From positions 2,539 to 66,538 of the forward strand of contig NZ_JAMTCO010000023.1 of NCBI RefSeq assembly GCF_024171925.1: DNA of 64,000 bases. The letters run 5' to 3'. Origin of the DNA: Actinokineospora diospyrosa (GTDB lineage Bacteria > Actinomycetota > Actinomycetes > Mycobacteriales > Pseudonocardiaceae). How positions within the stretch are numbered: the stretch's first letter is position 1; the number at the start of each line of letters is the position of its first letter. The notes below the pieces were generated by a model. It saw nothing but the letters and a program-made list of their open reading frames with translations. It searched no databases and was not told the DNA's origin. The translations under genes were made by a program, and so were the position numbers. Of this stretch, positions 33,930-42,557 are shown in pieces.

Positions 33930-35128
33930 GAGAGCTCCACCTCCGCGCCGCGCAGCAGCGGTCCCACCAGCAATCCGCCCCAGTCGCCCACCTCTGCCGG
34001 GGTGACGCCCGCGACCGGCGCCAGAAGTTCGGCGATGAACCGGCCCTCCTGCGGGGAGTTCGCGACAGCGGGGACCACGCCACCCGCGCCGAGTCCGGCG
34101 GGATAGCAGCGGGGGCCGCCGGTCGCGGTGTAGGCGGGGGCGTCGCGGCCGGGCTGGTACGGGCCGCGGCCGGGTTTGACCGTGAGCTTGACGTGCAGGC
34201 CGGGTTCGTTGGTGCCCTTGCCGAGCGCGGTGTCGATGCGCGGCTTGAGGGCGACGGCGGCCTGGGTGAGGCAGGGGAACTCGGGCGAGTACCGGGCCAG
34301 CAGTTCGAGGGTGGGGCGGCTGGCGGCGGACAGGCCGATGAGGTTGGCGCGGTTCGCCTTCAGGAAGCCCTCGAGGTCGGCGGCCGTGTCGGTCATGGTG
34401 TCGAACAGGGCGGCGACGCTGTCCTTCTGCTCGGCGAAGGTCTTGGTGGTGACGGTGAGGTCCGCCAAGGCGTCGACGATGTCGGGTCCGGCGGTTTCGT
34501 AGACGGCGAAGGTGTCGGCGAGCGCGGTGATGTCGGCCTGGATCCGCGGCAGCGTCGGGTTGAGCTGGTCGAGGTAGTCGTTGAGGCCGACCAGGGTCTC
34601 CCCCAGCGGCTTGCCCCTGCCCTGGAGCGCCTGCGAGAGGGCACCGAGGGTGCTGGAGAGCTTGTGCGGCTGGACGGCCTGCAAGACGGGCATGAGGTCG
34701 CGCAGCGCCTTCTCGACCTCGATGGCGCGCGTGGTGGTGTCCTGGCGGATGACGTCGCCGTCGGCGAGTGGGCGGGCGGGGTCGTCGGGCAGGACCAGAC
34801 TCACGTAGCGCTGGCCGAAGAGGGTCTTGGGCAGCAGGCGGGCGGTGGAGTTGCTGGGGAGGTCGCCGAGCCGGTCGGGGTCGATGGCGAGTTCGACGGA
34901 GACACCGTCCCCGGTGGTGCGGACGGCGCGGACACTGCCGACGACCACACCGCGCACCTTGACGTCGGCGTTGGTCTTGAGCTGGTTGCCGACCCGGTCC
35001 GCGCGCAGGGTCACCACAGCGGCGGAGGTGAAGTCCTTGGCGTAGATGGCGACGGCGAGCCACCCGAGCGCGCCGAGGACCAGGAGGAAGACCAGGCCAA
35101 GCGCCTGGTCGCGCAGGCGGCGGCTCAT
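33926..35128 (-). CDS. mceA: Mce protein, MceA position
   Basis: 400 residues. Hydrophobic helix about 9-29, Mce domain about 38-120 (VVTLRADRVGNQLKTNADVKVRGVVVGSVRAV), helical region, and a C-terminal domain with FPCLTQAAVALKPRI and GPRCYPAG, matching the first-position Mce proteins. The ATG overlaps the stop of the second YrbE gene. Confidence 0.93.
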   Translation of the reverse strand: MSRRLRDQALGLVFLLVLGALGWLAVAIYAKDFTSAAVVTLRADRVGNQLKTNADVKVRGVVVGSVRAVRTTGDGVSVELAIDPDRLGDLPSNSTARLLPKTLFGQRYVSLVLPDDPARPLADGDVIRQDTTTRAIEVEKALRDLMPVLQAVQPHKLSSTLGALSQALQGRGKPLGETLVGLNDYLDQLNPTLPRIQADITALADTFAVYETAGPDIVDALADLTVTTKTFAEQKDSVAALFDTMTDTAADLEGFLKANRANLIGLSAASRPTLELLARYSPEFPCLTQAAVALKPRIDTALGKGTNEPGLHVKLTVKPGRGPYQPGRDAPAYTATGGPRCYPAGLGAGGVVPAVANSPQEGRFIAELLAPVAGVTPAEVGDWGGLLVGPLLRGAEVELS

Positions 35129-35934
35129 CCGGCCACCCGCACCGTCGTCGAGGCGCCCCAGATCGCGAGGCTGAGGAAGAAGTCCAGAATGGACACCACG
35201 ACGATCGCGGTCCGCACCGAGCGGCCAACGGCGACACCGACCCCGGCCGGGCCCCCGGCGGCGCGGTAGCCGTAGAAGCAGTGGGTCAGGATGATCGCGA
35301 CGCTGAACACGAGCACCTTCACGAACGACCAGATGACGTCCTCCGGCGGCAGGAACAGCGAGAAGTAGTGGTCGTAGGTGCCCGCCGACTGGCCGTAGAC
35401 GCCGACGGTGGTGACGCGGGCGGCGAGGTAGGAGGTGAGCAGGCCGATGACGTAAAGCGGGATGATCGCGACGAATCCCGCGACGATCCGGGTCGTGACC
35501 AGGTACGGCATGGACCGCACCGCCATCACCTCCAGCGCGTCGATCTCCTCGGAGATGCGCATCGCGCCGAGCTGCGCGGTGAACCCGGACCCGACGGTCG
35601 AGGAGAGGGCGAGCCCGGCGACCAAGGGGGCGATCTCGCGGGTGTTGAAGTAGGCGGAGAGGAACCCGGCGAAGGCGGAGGTGCCGATCTGGTTGAGCGC
35701 GGCGAACCCCTGCAGGCCGACGACGGTGCCGGTGAAGACGCTGAGGCCGACCATCACGCCGATCGTGCCGCCGATGACCGCGAGCGCGCCGCTGCCGAAG
35801 CTGACCTCGGCGAGCAGGCGGACGACCTCGCGGGAGTAGCGGGTGAGGGTGAACGGGATCCAGGCGAGGGCGCGCAGGGAGAACCGGAGCTGGTCGCCGA
35901 GGCGTTCGAGCGCGCCCGCCGCGCGGGTGATCAT
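35125..35934 (-). CDS. yrbEB: YrbE permease subunit B (MlaE family)
   Basis: 269 residues with about five or six transmembrane helices. GLALSSTVGSGFTAQLGAMRISEEIDALEVMAVRSMPYLVTTRI is the conserved MlaE core (an EExDAL motif that contacts the ATPase). With YrbE-A it forms the inner-membrane permease of the Mce transporter. The ATG overlaps the stop of YrbE-A (ATGA). Confidence 0.94.
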   Translation of the reverse strand: MITRAAGALERLGDQLRFSLRALAWIPFTLTRYSREVVRLLAEVSFGSGALAVIGGTIGVMVGLSVFTGTVVGLQGFAALNQIGTSAFAGFLSAYFNTREIAPLVAGLALSSTVGSGFTAQLGAMRISEEIDALEVMAVRSMPYLVTTRIVAGFVAIIPLYVIGLLTSYLAARVTTVGVYGQSAGTYDHYFSLFLPPEDVIWSFVKVLVFSVAIILTHCFYGYRAAGGPAGVGVAVGRSVRTAIVVVSILDFFLSLAIWGASTTVRVAG

Positions 35935-36716
35935 CAGGCCCCCTTCGCCGGGACGATTCGCAGGTACACCACGCTGATCACGAAGTTCACGAAGAACAGC
36001 AGCAGGAAGGTGATGACCACGGACTGGTTGACCACGTCGCCGACGCCCTTGGGGCCGCCGCGCGGGTTGAGCCCGCGGTAGGCGGCGACCAGGCCCGCGA
36101 GGAAACCGAACAGCAGCGCCTTGATCTCGGCCACCCAGAGGTCGGGCAACTGCGCCAGGGCGGAGAAACTCGACAGGAACGCACCCGGCGTGCCGTCCTG
36201 GACGACGACGTTGAAGAAGTAGCCCCCGCACACGCCGACGACGCTGACCATCCCGTTGAGCAGCGCCGCCACCGCCGTGGCCGCGATCACCCGCGGCACC
36301 ACCAACCGGTGGATCGGCGACACCCCGAGCACCCGCATGGCGTCGATCTCCTCGCGGATGGTCCTGGAGCCGAGGTCGGCGCAGATGGCCGAGCCGCCCG
36401 CGCCCGCCACGACGAGGGTGGTGACGATGGGACTGGCCTGTTGGATGACGACGAGGACGCTCGCGGCGCCGTTGAAGGAATCGGCACCGATCTGCGCGGT
36501 GAGCGACCCGAGCTGCAACGTGATCACCGCGCCGAACGGGATGGCCACCAGGGCCGCGGGCAGGATCGACACGCTCGCGATGAACCAGAACTGCCGCACG
36601 ATCTCCCGCCCCTGCACGGGACGGCGGAACATCCCGGCAACGACGTCGAGCGCCATGGCGAAGAGCCCGCCGAACTCCCGCAGGACACCGGTGACGGCGC
36701 GAGCCGGGGCGCTCAC
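35934..36716 (-). CDS. yrbEA: YrbE permease subunit A (MlaE family)
   Basis: 260 residues, multipass. The MlaE core is GGSAICADLGSRTIREEIDAMRVLGVSPIHRLVVPR. GTG start; 85 bp separate it from the ATPase gene upstream. Partner of YrbE-B in the importer; family members move sterols, fatty acids or phospholipids (Mce4 cholesterol, Mce1 fatty acids in mycobacteria). Confidence 0.94.
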   Translation of the reverse strand: MSAPARAVTGVLREFGGLFAMALDVVAGMFRRPVQGREIVRQFWFIASVSILPAALVAIPFGAVITLQLGSLTAQIGADSFNGAASVLVVIQQASPIVTTLVVAGAGGSAICADLGSRTIREEIDAMRVLGVSPIHRLVVPRVIAATAVAALLNGMVSVVGVCGGYFFNVVVQDGTPGAFLSSFSALAQLPDLWVAEIKALLFGFLAGLVAAYRGLNPRGGPKGVGDVVNQSVVITFLLLFFVNFVISVVYLRIVPAKGA

Positions 36717-36801
36717 CGCGCACCGCTTCGGGGTCTGGCCGATGGGCTTGGCGCTGGGGCCGGAACTGCCTTGGAGGTGGGGCGGCGCGGGGTGGACGGG
36801 G

Positions 36802-37914
36802 TCATCTGGGACCGCCTCGGGGGTGGTGGGTGGCGATGGGGATGGCCGAGGTCCGGCGGCGCCAGGTGTCGTAGTGGTCGAGGTCTTCGCGGGTCATGGT
36901 GGCCAGGACGCCTTCGCGGGCGGGGGTGGGGAGGGTGTCCAGGGACTGGAGCAGGCGGAGCTTGCGTCGGCGGACGGCGTCTCGGGGTGGGAGGCCGGGG
37001 GTGGGTTGCAGTTGGGGGACCAGGGTTTCCGGGATGGCACCGGGTGGGCGGGCGGGGGAATCGGCACCGGGTGGGCGGGCGGGGGAATCGGCACCGAGTG
37101 GGCGGGCGGAGGGATCGGCACCGGGTGGGCGGGCGGAGAAATCAGCGCTGTCCTTCTCTTCGGACATGCCGATGGGGCCTTCCTTGTGGCCGTTGAGGAA
37201 CTGGGCGACGACGGGGATGTCGCTGGTGAGCAGGAGTTCGCGGGGGCCGAACAGGACCAGTTCGCGGCGGAAGAGCATGCCGAGGTTGTCCGGCACGCTG
37301 CGGGCCACGGTGATGTTGTGGGTGACGATCAGGATCGTCGCGTCGAGCTGGGCGTTGAGGTCGATGAGCAGTTGGCTGAGCAGGGCGGTGCGGACCGGGT
37401 CCAGGCCGGAGTCCGGCTCGTCGCACAGGATGATGCGCGGGTCGAGGACCAGCGCGCGGGCGAGACCGGCGCGTTTGCGCATACCCCCGGAGATCTCCCC
37501 GGGGAGCTTGCGCTCGGCGCCGCGCATGCCGACCATGTCCATTTTGGACATGACGATGGCGTGGATCTCCTTCTCGCTCTTGCGGGTGTGCTCGCGCAGC
37601 GGGAAGGCGACGTTGTCGTAGACCGACATCGAGCCGAACAGCGCGCCGTCCTGGAACAGCACGCCGAAGAGCTTGCGGATCTCGTAGGTGTCGCGTTCGG
37701 CGCACGAGCACAGGTCGACGCCGTTGATCACCACCCGGCCGCGCTCCGGGCGCAGCAGGCCGACCAGGCACTTGAGGAACACCGACTTCCCGGTGCCCGA
37801 CGGTCCCAACAGGACGCTGACCTCCCCGGCGGGCAGGGTCAGCGTCACGTCCCGCCAGATGGCCTGCGCGCCGAACGACTTGCCCAGTCCCTGAACGACG
37901 ACCTCGACGCCCAT
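36802..37914 (-). CDS. Mce transporter ATPase (Mkl/MceG, MlaF-like)
   Basis: 370 residues. ABC ATPase domain about 1-250 with Walker A GPSGTGKS (37-44), signature ISGGMRKR, Walker B IILCDEPDSGLD and switch VTHN. It resembles MceG/Mkl, the ATPase energising Mce systems. In mycobacteria this gene is unlinked and shared; here it is next to its permease. A linker of four 9-residue repeats (ARPPGADSP type, about 260-293) separates the ATPase from a basic C-terminal domain (about 300-370: DAVRRRKLRLLQSLDTLPTPAREGVLATM) that may be regulatory or permease-contacting. Confidence 0.93.
   Translation of the reverse strand: MGVEVVVQGLGKSFGAQAIWRDVTLTLPAGEVSVLLGPSGTGKSVFLKCLVGLLRPERGRVVINGVDLCSCAERDTYEIRKLFGVLFQDGALFGSMSVYDNVAFPLREHTRKSEKEIHAIVMSKMDMVGMRGAERKLPGEISGGMRKRAGLARALVLDPRIILCDEPDSGLDPVRTALLSQLLIDLNAQLDATILIVTHNITVARSVPDNLGMLFRRELVLFGPRELLLTSDIPVVAQFLNGHKEGPIGMSEEKDSADFSARPPGADPSARPLGADSPARPPGADSPARPPGAIPETLVPQLQPTPGLPPRDAVRRRKLRLLQSLDTLPTPAREGVLATMTREDLDHYDTWRRRTSAIPIATHHPRGGPR
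37034..37141. repeat. 27-bp in-frame minisatellite within the ATPase gene
   Basis: Four copies (starting at 37036, 37063, 37090 and 37117) of a 27-bp unit containing GGCACCGGGTGGGCGGGCGG. Each adds nine residues of the ARPPGADSP type to the linker of the Mce ATPase. Copy number could vary between strains without frameshift. Confidence 0.9.
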
Positions 37915-37929
37915 GACACCTCCACGTGG

Positions 37930-38748
37930 TCAGACTGGCGGCCGGGTGACGAGCCGGTTGGTGAGCTGGTTGCCCGGCCCGGACACCAGTCCGGTGATCA
38001 GCGGGTCGAGGTCCTCGGTGGTGCCGCAGCCGGTGAACGGCGGGATGGTGATCGTGCTGGTGAGGGTGCTGACCGAGCCGGGCACCACCAGCACCTTGCC
38101 CTTGAGCCGGATGTCGATCGGGGTGGCTGTGCGGCAACTCCCGCCCACGTGCAGCGCAACCCCGTCCTGGAGCACCTCCGACAGCTTCAGGTCCACCCGC
38201 AGGACGACGTCGATGTCGGCGTTGGCGTTGGGTGTGCCGTCGATGGTGAGCACCGCGCTGCCGGTGGCCTGGCCGACCGGGGCGAGGGTGAGGGTGCTGG
38301 TGACCGGCATGAACCGGAACACCACCAGGTACGCCTGCGCGGGCGGCAGCGAGAGGTCGCCGGTGAGCGGCAACCGGCCGTCGGGGCCGGGCAGGAACCC
38401 GATGACCGACTTGAACGAGCCGGGGCCGATCACCACGTCGGAGTTGAGCTTCGCCAGGCGCGTGGTGACGGTCAGGTCGAAGTTGTAGGGCAACCCGGGC
38501 GGCGGGTCCGCGATGGCGGGCGTGATGTCGACCGCCCCCGGCGTCCCCTCCCCCGCGTTGGCGGTGCAGGAGATCGTGGCCTGACCGGCGCGGAGCACGT
38601 CGAGGTGTTCCCCGCCCGGCAGCGCGCACCCGAGGCCGCCCGGCGCCGCGGTGCGCCCCCGCGCGGGCACCGCGACCACGCCGACCCCGGCGGCCAGCAC
38701 GACGGCCAGGGCGGCGAGCGCCATTCGGGAAATACCGGAGAAACCCAT
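37930..38748 (-). CDS. Secreted/anchored protein at head of mce operon
   Basis: 272 residues from the chosen ATG (alternatives exist 13 residues upstream, and at MALAALAVV). Hydrophobic signal/anchor about 8-30. The mature part is beta-rich with paired Cys (ALPGG..CALPG, TISCTANAG, GGSCRTATP, FTGCGTTED), giving probably two disulfides. No family recognised; I see resemblance only in overall type to exported accessory proteins of actinobacterial mce loci. It lies 15 bp upstream of the ATPase, so it is first in the operon and may bind substrate or stabilise the complex outside the membrane. Confidence 0.75.
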   Translation of the reverse strand: MGFSGISRMALAALAVVLAAGVGVVAVPARGRTAAPGGLGCALPGGEHLDVLRAGQATISCTANAGEGTPGAVDITPAIADPPPGLPYNFDLTVTTRLAKLNSDVVIGPGSFKSVIGFLPGPDGRLPLTGDLSLPPAQAYLVVFRFMPVTSTLTLAPVGQATGSAVLTIDGTPNANADIDVVLRVDLKLSEVLQDGVALHVGGSCRTATPIDIRLKGKVLVVPGSVSTLTSTITIPPFTGCGTTEDLDPLITGLVSGPGNQLTNRLVTRPPV

Positions 38749-38812
38749 CGGGCCCCATTCGAGGAATGCCGGAAACTGTTGCACCACAACGCTTTCAGCG
38801 CCGCACGCCGCG

Positions 38813-38841
38813 ACGTTACCAGCGGGTCACCACGACGACAA
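38813..38841 (-). promoter_or_regulatory. Candidate promoter of the mce operon
   Basis: On the minus strand, TTGTCG (-35), 17-nt spacer, TAACGT (-10), predicting a start about 58 nt before the first gene of the operon. Sigma-70-like match only. Confidence 0.5.
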
Positions 38842-38916
38842 CGACGCGGTTCGACGGCAGCGGGAATTGTCACCGGCCGCGCAAGAACGGCGTTCGGGTT
38901 TGTCCCGCGGAGATCG

Positions 38917-38946
38917 TTGACACCCGGGACACCGGATATTTATCGT
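38917..38946 (+). promoter_or_regulatory. Candidate promoter of PucR-like regulator 4
   Basis: TTGACA (38917-38922), 18-nt spacer, TATCGT (38941-38946); predicted start about 30 nt before the ATG. It lies back to back with the mce promoter candidate, 75 bp apart, so one bound regulator could affect both. Confidence 0.6.
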
Positions 38947-38981
38947 CGGCCGGGCAACACCCACCTGGTGTCGGGAGGGCC

Positions 38982-40112
38982 ATGACCAGCGAGCGGCCGG
39001 TTGGCCTGTGGGCCGCGGTGCCCGCCGAGCTGACCGCGCGGCTGCGGCACACCGACCTGGTGGCCGACGTCGTTGCGGAGATCAGGGCCACGGTGCCGGA
39101 ATACGCGGACAGCCGGGTGCTTGTTGCGGCGGTCGCGGCGGCGGTGCGACCGGACGGGGACGCGACAGCAGCATTGCGATACGCGGGCCGGGTCGAGTAC
39201 GCGCAGGGACGCGATCTAGACGCGTTGCAAACCGCGGTGCGAATTGGCGCCCGGGTCCTCTGGCGGCGGCTCAGCGAGGTCGGCCGGAGCACCGGTGTGC
39301 CCACCGGCGTGCTGTTCACCCTGGCCGACCTGGTGTTCGCCCACGTCGATGACCTGTGCGCGACCGCGCTGGCCGGGTACACCGCCGCCCGGGACCAGGC
39401 CGACGACGTGCTGCGCGAGCGCAGGCGCCGGTTGCTGCACCTGCTGCTGGCCTGCGAGCGGAGCGCGGCCGAGATCGCCGAACTCGCGGCCGCCGCCGAC
39501 TGGCCGCTGCCCGAGCGCGTCTGCGTGGTCCTGCTCGAGCACGCCCAGGACGTCGACACCGACGGGCTCGTCGACCCGGACAACCCGTGCCTGCTCGTGC
39601 CCGCCGACCGCGTCCCACCGGGGCTGACCGGGCTGGTCGTCGTCGGGCCGCCGGTGCCGCCCGAGCACGCCCGCGAGTCGCTGCTGTGCGCCCGACGCGC
39701 GGTGGCACTGGTCCGCCGGGGTGCGCTGCCCGGCACCGGGGTGCTGCGCTGCGCCGACCACCTGGCCGCGCTGCTGCTGATGTCCGACGAGTTCCTGCTG
39801 GCCAGGCTGACCGAGCGGACCCTCGCGCCGCTGGCGGGGCTCACCCCCAGGCAGCGGGACCGGCTCACCGCGACCCTGCGGGCGTGGCTGAGCACCCGGG
39901 GCGGCGTCGGCGAGATCGCGACCCACCTGGACGTGCACCCGCAGACCGTGCGCTACCGGGTGCGCCACCTCACCCGCCTGCTCGGCCCCGACCTGGCCGA
40001 CCCGCCGCGGCGGCTGGCGCTGGAGATGGCGCTGCGCGGCCAGGCGCTGCTGGTGGGTCCCCGCTGGACTGGGCTGCCCGGGCGTGGGCAGCCCAGCGGC
40101 GGATCACGCTGA
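38982..40112 (+). CDS. PucR-like transcriptional regulator 4, divergent to mce
   Basis: 376 residues; GGGAGGG sits 2-3 nt before the ATG region and the protein starts like its paralogues (LWAAVPAELTARLRHTDLV). Helical module with LDALQTAVRIGARVLWRRL, a shortened middle domain, and the HTH LRAWLSTRGGVGEIATHLDVHPQTVRYRVRHLTRLLG. Transcribed away from the mce operon across a 233-bp shared promoter region, which makes it the best candidate for its regulator (inference from position). An 11-bp-stem hairpin (40069-40096) lies within the last codons and may end transcription. Confidence 0.9.
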   Translation: MTSERPVGLWAAVPAELTARLRHTDLVADVVAEIRATVPEYADSRVLVAAVAAAVRPDGDATAALRYAGRVEYAQGRDLDALQTAVRIGARVLWRRLSEVGRSTGVPTGVLFTLADLVFAHVDDLCATALAGYTAARDQADDVLRERRRRLLHLLLACERSAAEIAELAAAADWPLPERVCVVLLEHAQDVDTDGLVDPDNPCLLVPADRVPPGLTGLVVVGPPVPPEHARESLLCARRAVALVRRGALPGTGVLRCADHLAALLLMSDEFLLARLTERTLAPLAGLTPRQRDRLTATLRAWLSTRGGVGEIATHLDVHPQTVRYRVRHLTRLLGPDLADPPRRLALEMALRGQALLVGPRWTGLPGRGQPSGGSR

Positions 40113-40338
40113 CGCGAAAGCCCGGGCAGGGCGGCGGGTGCGTCGGTTCGCGTGGGACATGGCAGGGCCTTTCAGCAGGAACTTCGAGGAGGTTGATCGC
40201 GCTGCTCCAGCCTGCCCGGGTCGCGGCGGGGGAACGAGGGCGCAACAGGACAACGGCGTGATCAGGACACCGGTGGATTTTCACAGCACCCGCCCCGAGG
40301 GGCTGTGATGGCGCGGCGCGCGCGACTAGGGTCTCGCT

Positions 40339-41307
40339 ATGGCGCACCTGTTAGGGCCGGTCGGCCTCAGCGAGACGGACAACGCGGTGTACCTCGCCCT
40401 GGCCACGACCCCGCGCGGCACCGCCCAGGACATCGCCGACTCCGCCGAGCTCCCGCTGCCCGCCGTCCGCCGGGCGCTGCGCACCCTCACCGCGGCCGGA
40501 CTCGTGTCCACCCTGCTCGCCCGGCCCATGCGGTACGTGGTGGCGCCGCCGGAGGTCTCGATCGAGGCCCTGGTGTCGCGCAGGCAGCAGGAGTTGGAGG
40601 GCCTGCGCGCCGCCGCCAGGGAGTTGGCGCTGCGGCTGCGCGAGACACCCGCCTCCGCCGAGTCGAGCCTGGTGGAGATCCTGGAGGGCAACGACGCCAT
40701 CCAGCACCGGCTGGCGCAGCTGCAGCTGGGCGCGCGCGAGGACGTGCTGATCATCGACGCGCCGCCGTACCTGCACGGCACCCCGGTGCAGAACGACCAG
40801 GAGCTCATCGCGCTGGGCCGGGGTGTGCGCTACCGCTCGCTGTACCACGGCCCCGCGCTGGCGCTGCCCGGTCACTACGAGCAGATGATGGCCTGCATCG
40901 AGGCCGGTGAGCAGGCCAGGACCCTGGCCTCGGCCCCGATGAAGATGATGATCGTCGACCGCCAGATCGCCCTGATGCCGGTGTCGTTCGCCTCCGCCGA
41001 GACCAGGACCCGCCTGCTGGTGCACGCCGCCCCGCTGGTCGAGGGCCTGGTCATGTGCTTCGAGGCCCTCTGGGACCAAGCCGCCCCGGTCCTGGGCGGC
41101 ACCGCGGAACGAACCCCCACCCTGTCCGAACGCGACCGGCAGGTGCTGTCGCTGATGGCCGCGGGCCTCAAGGACCAGGCAATCGCCAGAGCCCTCGGCG
41201 TAGCCCAACGCACCGTGGTCCGCCGAATCGGCGAGATGATGACGACGCTCGGCGCTGACACCCGCTTCCAGGCAGGCCTCCTCGCCGCGCGGCGCGGCTG
41301 GCTGTAG
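40339..41307 (+). CDS. TrmB/LuxR-type transcriptional regulator
   Basis: 322 residues. N-terminal winged helix of the TrmB/MarR kind (SETDNAVYLALATTPRGTAQDIADSAELPLPAVRRALRTLTAAGLV), a middle effector-like domain, and a C-terminal LuxR HTH (LSERDRQVLSLMAAGLKDQAIARALGVAQRTVVRRIGEMM, about 262-310). This two-HTH architecture is frequent in actinomycetes, with unknown ligands. No SD is obvious. Standing alone; repeat core C begins 112 bp after the stop on the same strand. Confidence 0.9.
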   Translation: MAHLLGPVGLSETDNAVYLALATTPRGTAQDIADSAELPLPAVRRALRTLTAAGLVSTLLARPMRYVVAPPEVSIEALVSRRQQELEGLRAAARELALRLRETPASAESSLVEILEGNDAIQHRLAQLQLGAREDVLIIDAPPYLHGTPVQNDQELIALGRGVRYRSLYHGPALALPGHYEQMMACIEAGEQARTLASAPMKMMIVDRQIALMPVSFASAETRTRLLVHAAPLVEGLVMCFEALWDQAAPVLGGTAERTPTLSERDRQVLSLMAAGLKDQAIARALGVAQRTVVRRIGEMMTTLGADTRFQAGLLAARRGWL

Positions 41308-41350
41308 GACCCCGGTGCGGGCCCCGCTCTCGAGCCAAGGTGCCCTCCCG

Positions 41351-41913
41351 GCTGCCGTCAGGTCCGCCCCAACCCACCTGATCACCCCGCGCTCCTCGGA
41401 GTCGCTGGTGCCAAGCCGGCTCGATGGGGCGGACTTGTTTTGTGTGGGGGGACGGCAGCCGTAGCGTCGGTAGCGGACAGGGCCATGCTTTTCGGCCCCT
41501 GCTTTGCGGTCCTGCCACGGGTGTCGTAGGGGCCCCACGCAAAACAAGTTCGCCCCATCGAGCAAAGCTCGAAAATCGCGGATCTGCGCCGATGTTGCCG
41601 CCAGGCGACGAGGCGGCTACCGGAGCCGAAGGCGGAGGCCCGAATCCCTTGCCCCGCACTCCCAACCACGGCTGACGTCAAGATCAACCTGATCGAAAGC
41701 CCCCAAATACACAGCTTACCGACGCACACCGACAAACCGGGAGCAGCAACCAACGCCCTGTGGACAGCAGAAGACGTTGTGGACAACCACCCGCCACAAA
41801 GCCCCGACAAGATCATCCGCCGCAAGAGCCCCCGATATACAGCCTACCGAGCAGCACCGACAAAACTGGAGCAGCAATCAGCGTCTGTGGGCAGCGGACG
41901 ACGTTGTGGACAA
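41351..41913 (+). repeat. Dispersed repeat element C (full length)
   Basis: Same order as element A: GCTGCCGTCAGGTCCGCCCC at the left, CTCGGAGTCGCTGGTGCCA, palindromic core, linker (CCGATGTTGCCGCCAGGCGA), two tandem units starting AAGATC (41680 and 41809, period 129) with nonamer pairs TGTGGACAG/TGTGGACAA (41759/41778) and TGTGGGCAG/TGTGGACAA (41886/41905), again exactly 19 bp apart. Compared with A it has more nonamer mismatches. The remaining gap up to the STAS gene (41914-42155) shows no gene. Confidence 0.9.
41420..41562 (+). repeat. Palindromic core of element C (143 bp)
   Basis: Outer arms CTCGATGGGGCGGACTTG / CAAGTTCGCCCCATCGAG as in A; the next arm pair (TTTTGTGTGGGG / CCCCACGCAAAA) contains a T·G wobble. 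Located 112 bp after the stop of the upstream same-strand regulator gene. Confidence 0.88.
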
Positions 41914-42155
41914 CTCGCCCTCGAACGGTCGTCATGGCGCGGCGATATGTCTACGCCAAGACCAATACCGCCGCATTCGCGCAGGTCAGCAGCCCGTAGC
42001 CGGTGCAGGGGGTTGTGCGTGGGGTGGTGAGGCGTAGCGTGGGGGGTGACCCGACCGCAAGGTGATGCTGCGTCGGAGATGCGATTCGGGTGGTCAAGCG
42101 AAACTCGGACTTCATTTTCTTCGTGGCCGCCCCGACTCAGGGAGCGCCACACAGG

Positions 42156-42554
42156 ATGAGGCATCCCCCGCCCATGATCTCGATCAGCCACGACCGGATG
42201 GCCGCGCGCGGTGACCAGGTTCCCGTCCTGCGGCTGCGCGGTGACATCGACCTGGCCACGCGGCCGGCGGTCGACGCGGCGTTGACCGTTCGGTTGGCGC
42301 GGCGGCCTCGGTTGTTGGTGGTGGATTTGACGCATGTCGGGTTTGTGGGGGCTTGTGGGTTGACGATGTTGGTCCAGGCTCGGCAGCGGGCCAGGGGGGC
42401 CGGGGGTGAGGTGGCCGTCGCCGGTTGTGGGGTGGCTGTGTTGCGGGCGATGGAGGTCACCTGCCTGCTCGGTGAGATCAGCCCGTACGCGACCGTCGCC
42501 GACGCCCTGGTGGCCGAGGCGCGCGGGGGGATCCCGCAGCAGCGCCAGCCCTGA
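42156..42554 (+). CDS. STAS-domain protein (anti-sigma antagonist-like)
   Basis: 132 residues from the chosen ATG (GGGAG 11 nt upstream; a GTG 22 codons earlier or an ATG 6 codons later are alternatives). STAS fold: VPVLRLRGDIDLATRPAVDAAL ... LLVVDLTHVGFVGACGLTMLVQ. The usual DSSG/DSTG phosphorylation loop reads VGACG here, so the regulatory Ser/Thr is missing and the protein may not be switched by an anti-sigma kinase. No partner kinase or sigma factor gene adjoins. Convergent, with a 3-bp gap, to surE. Confidence 0.8.
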   Translation: MRHPPPMISISHDRMAARGDQVPVLRLRGDIDLATRPAVDAALTVRLARRPRLLVVDLTHVGFVGACGLTMLVQARQRARGAGGEVAVAGCGVAVLRAMEVTCLLGEISPYATVADALVAEARGGIPQQRQP

Positions 42555-42557
42555 GGG

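Noticed and set aside
40351..41565. 404-codon minus-strand open frame opposite the TrmB/LuxR gene
   Set aside because: Shadow of a well-supported plus-strand gene and of repeat C.
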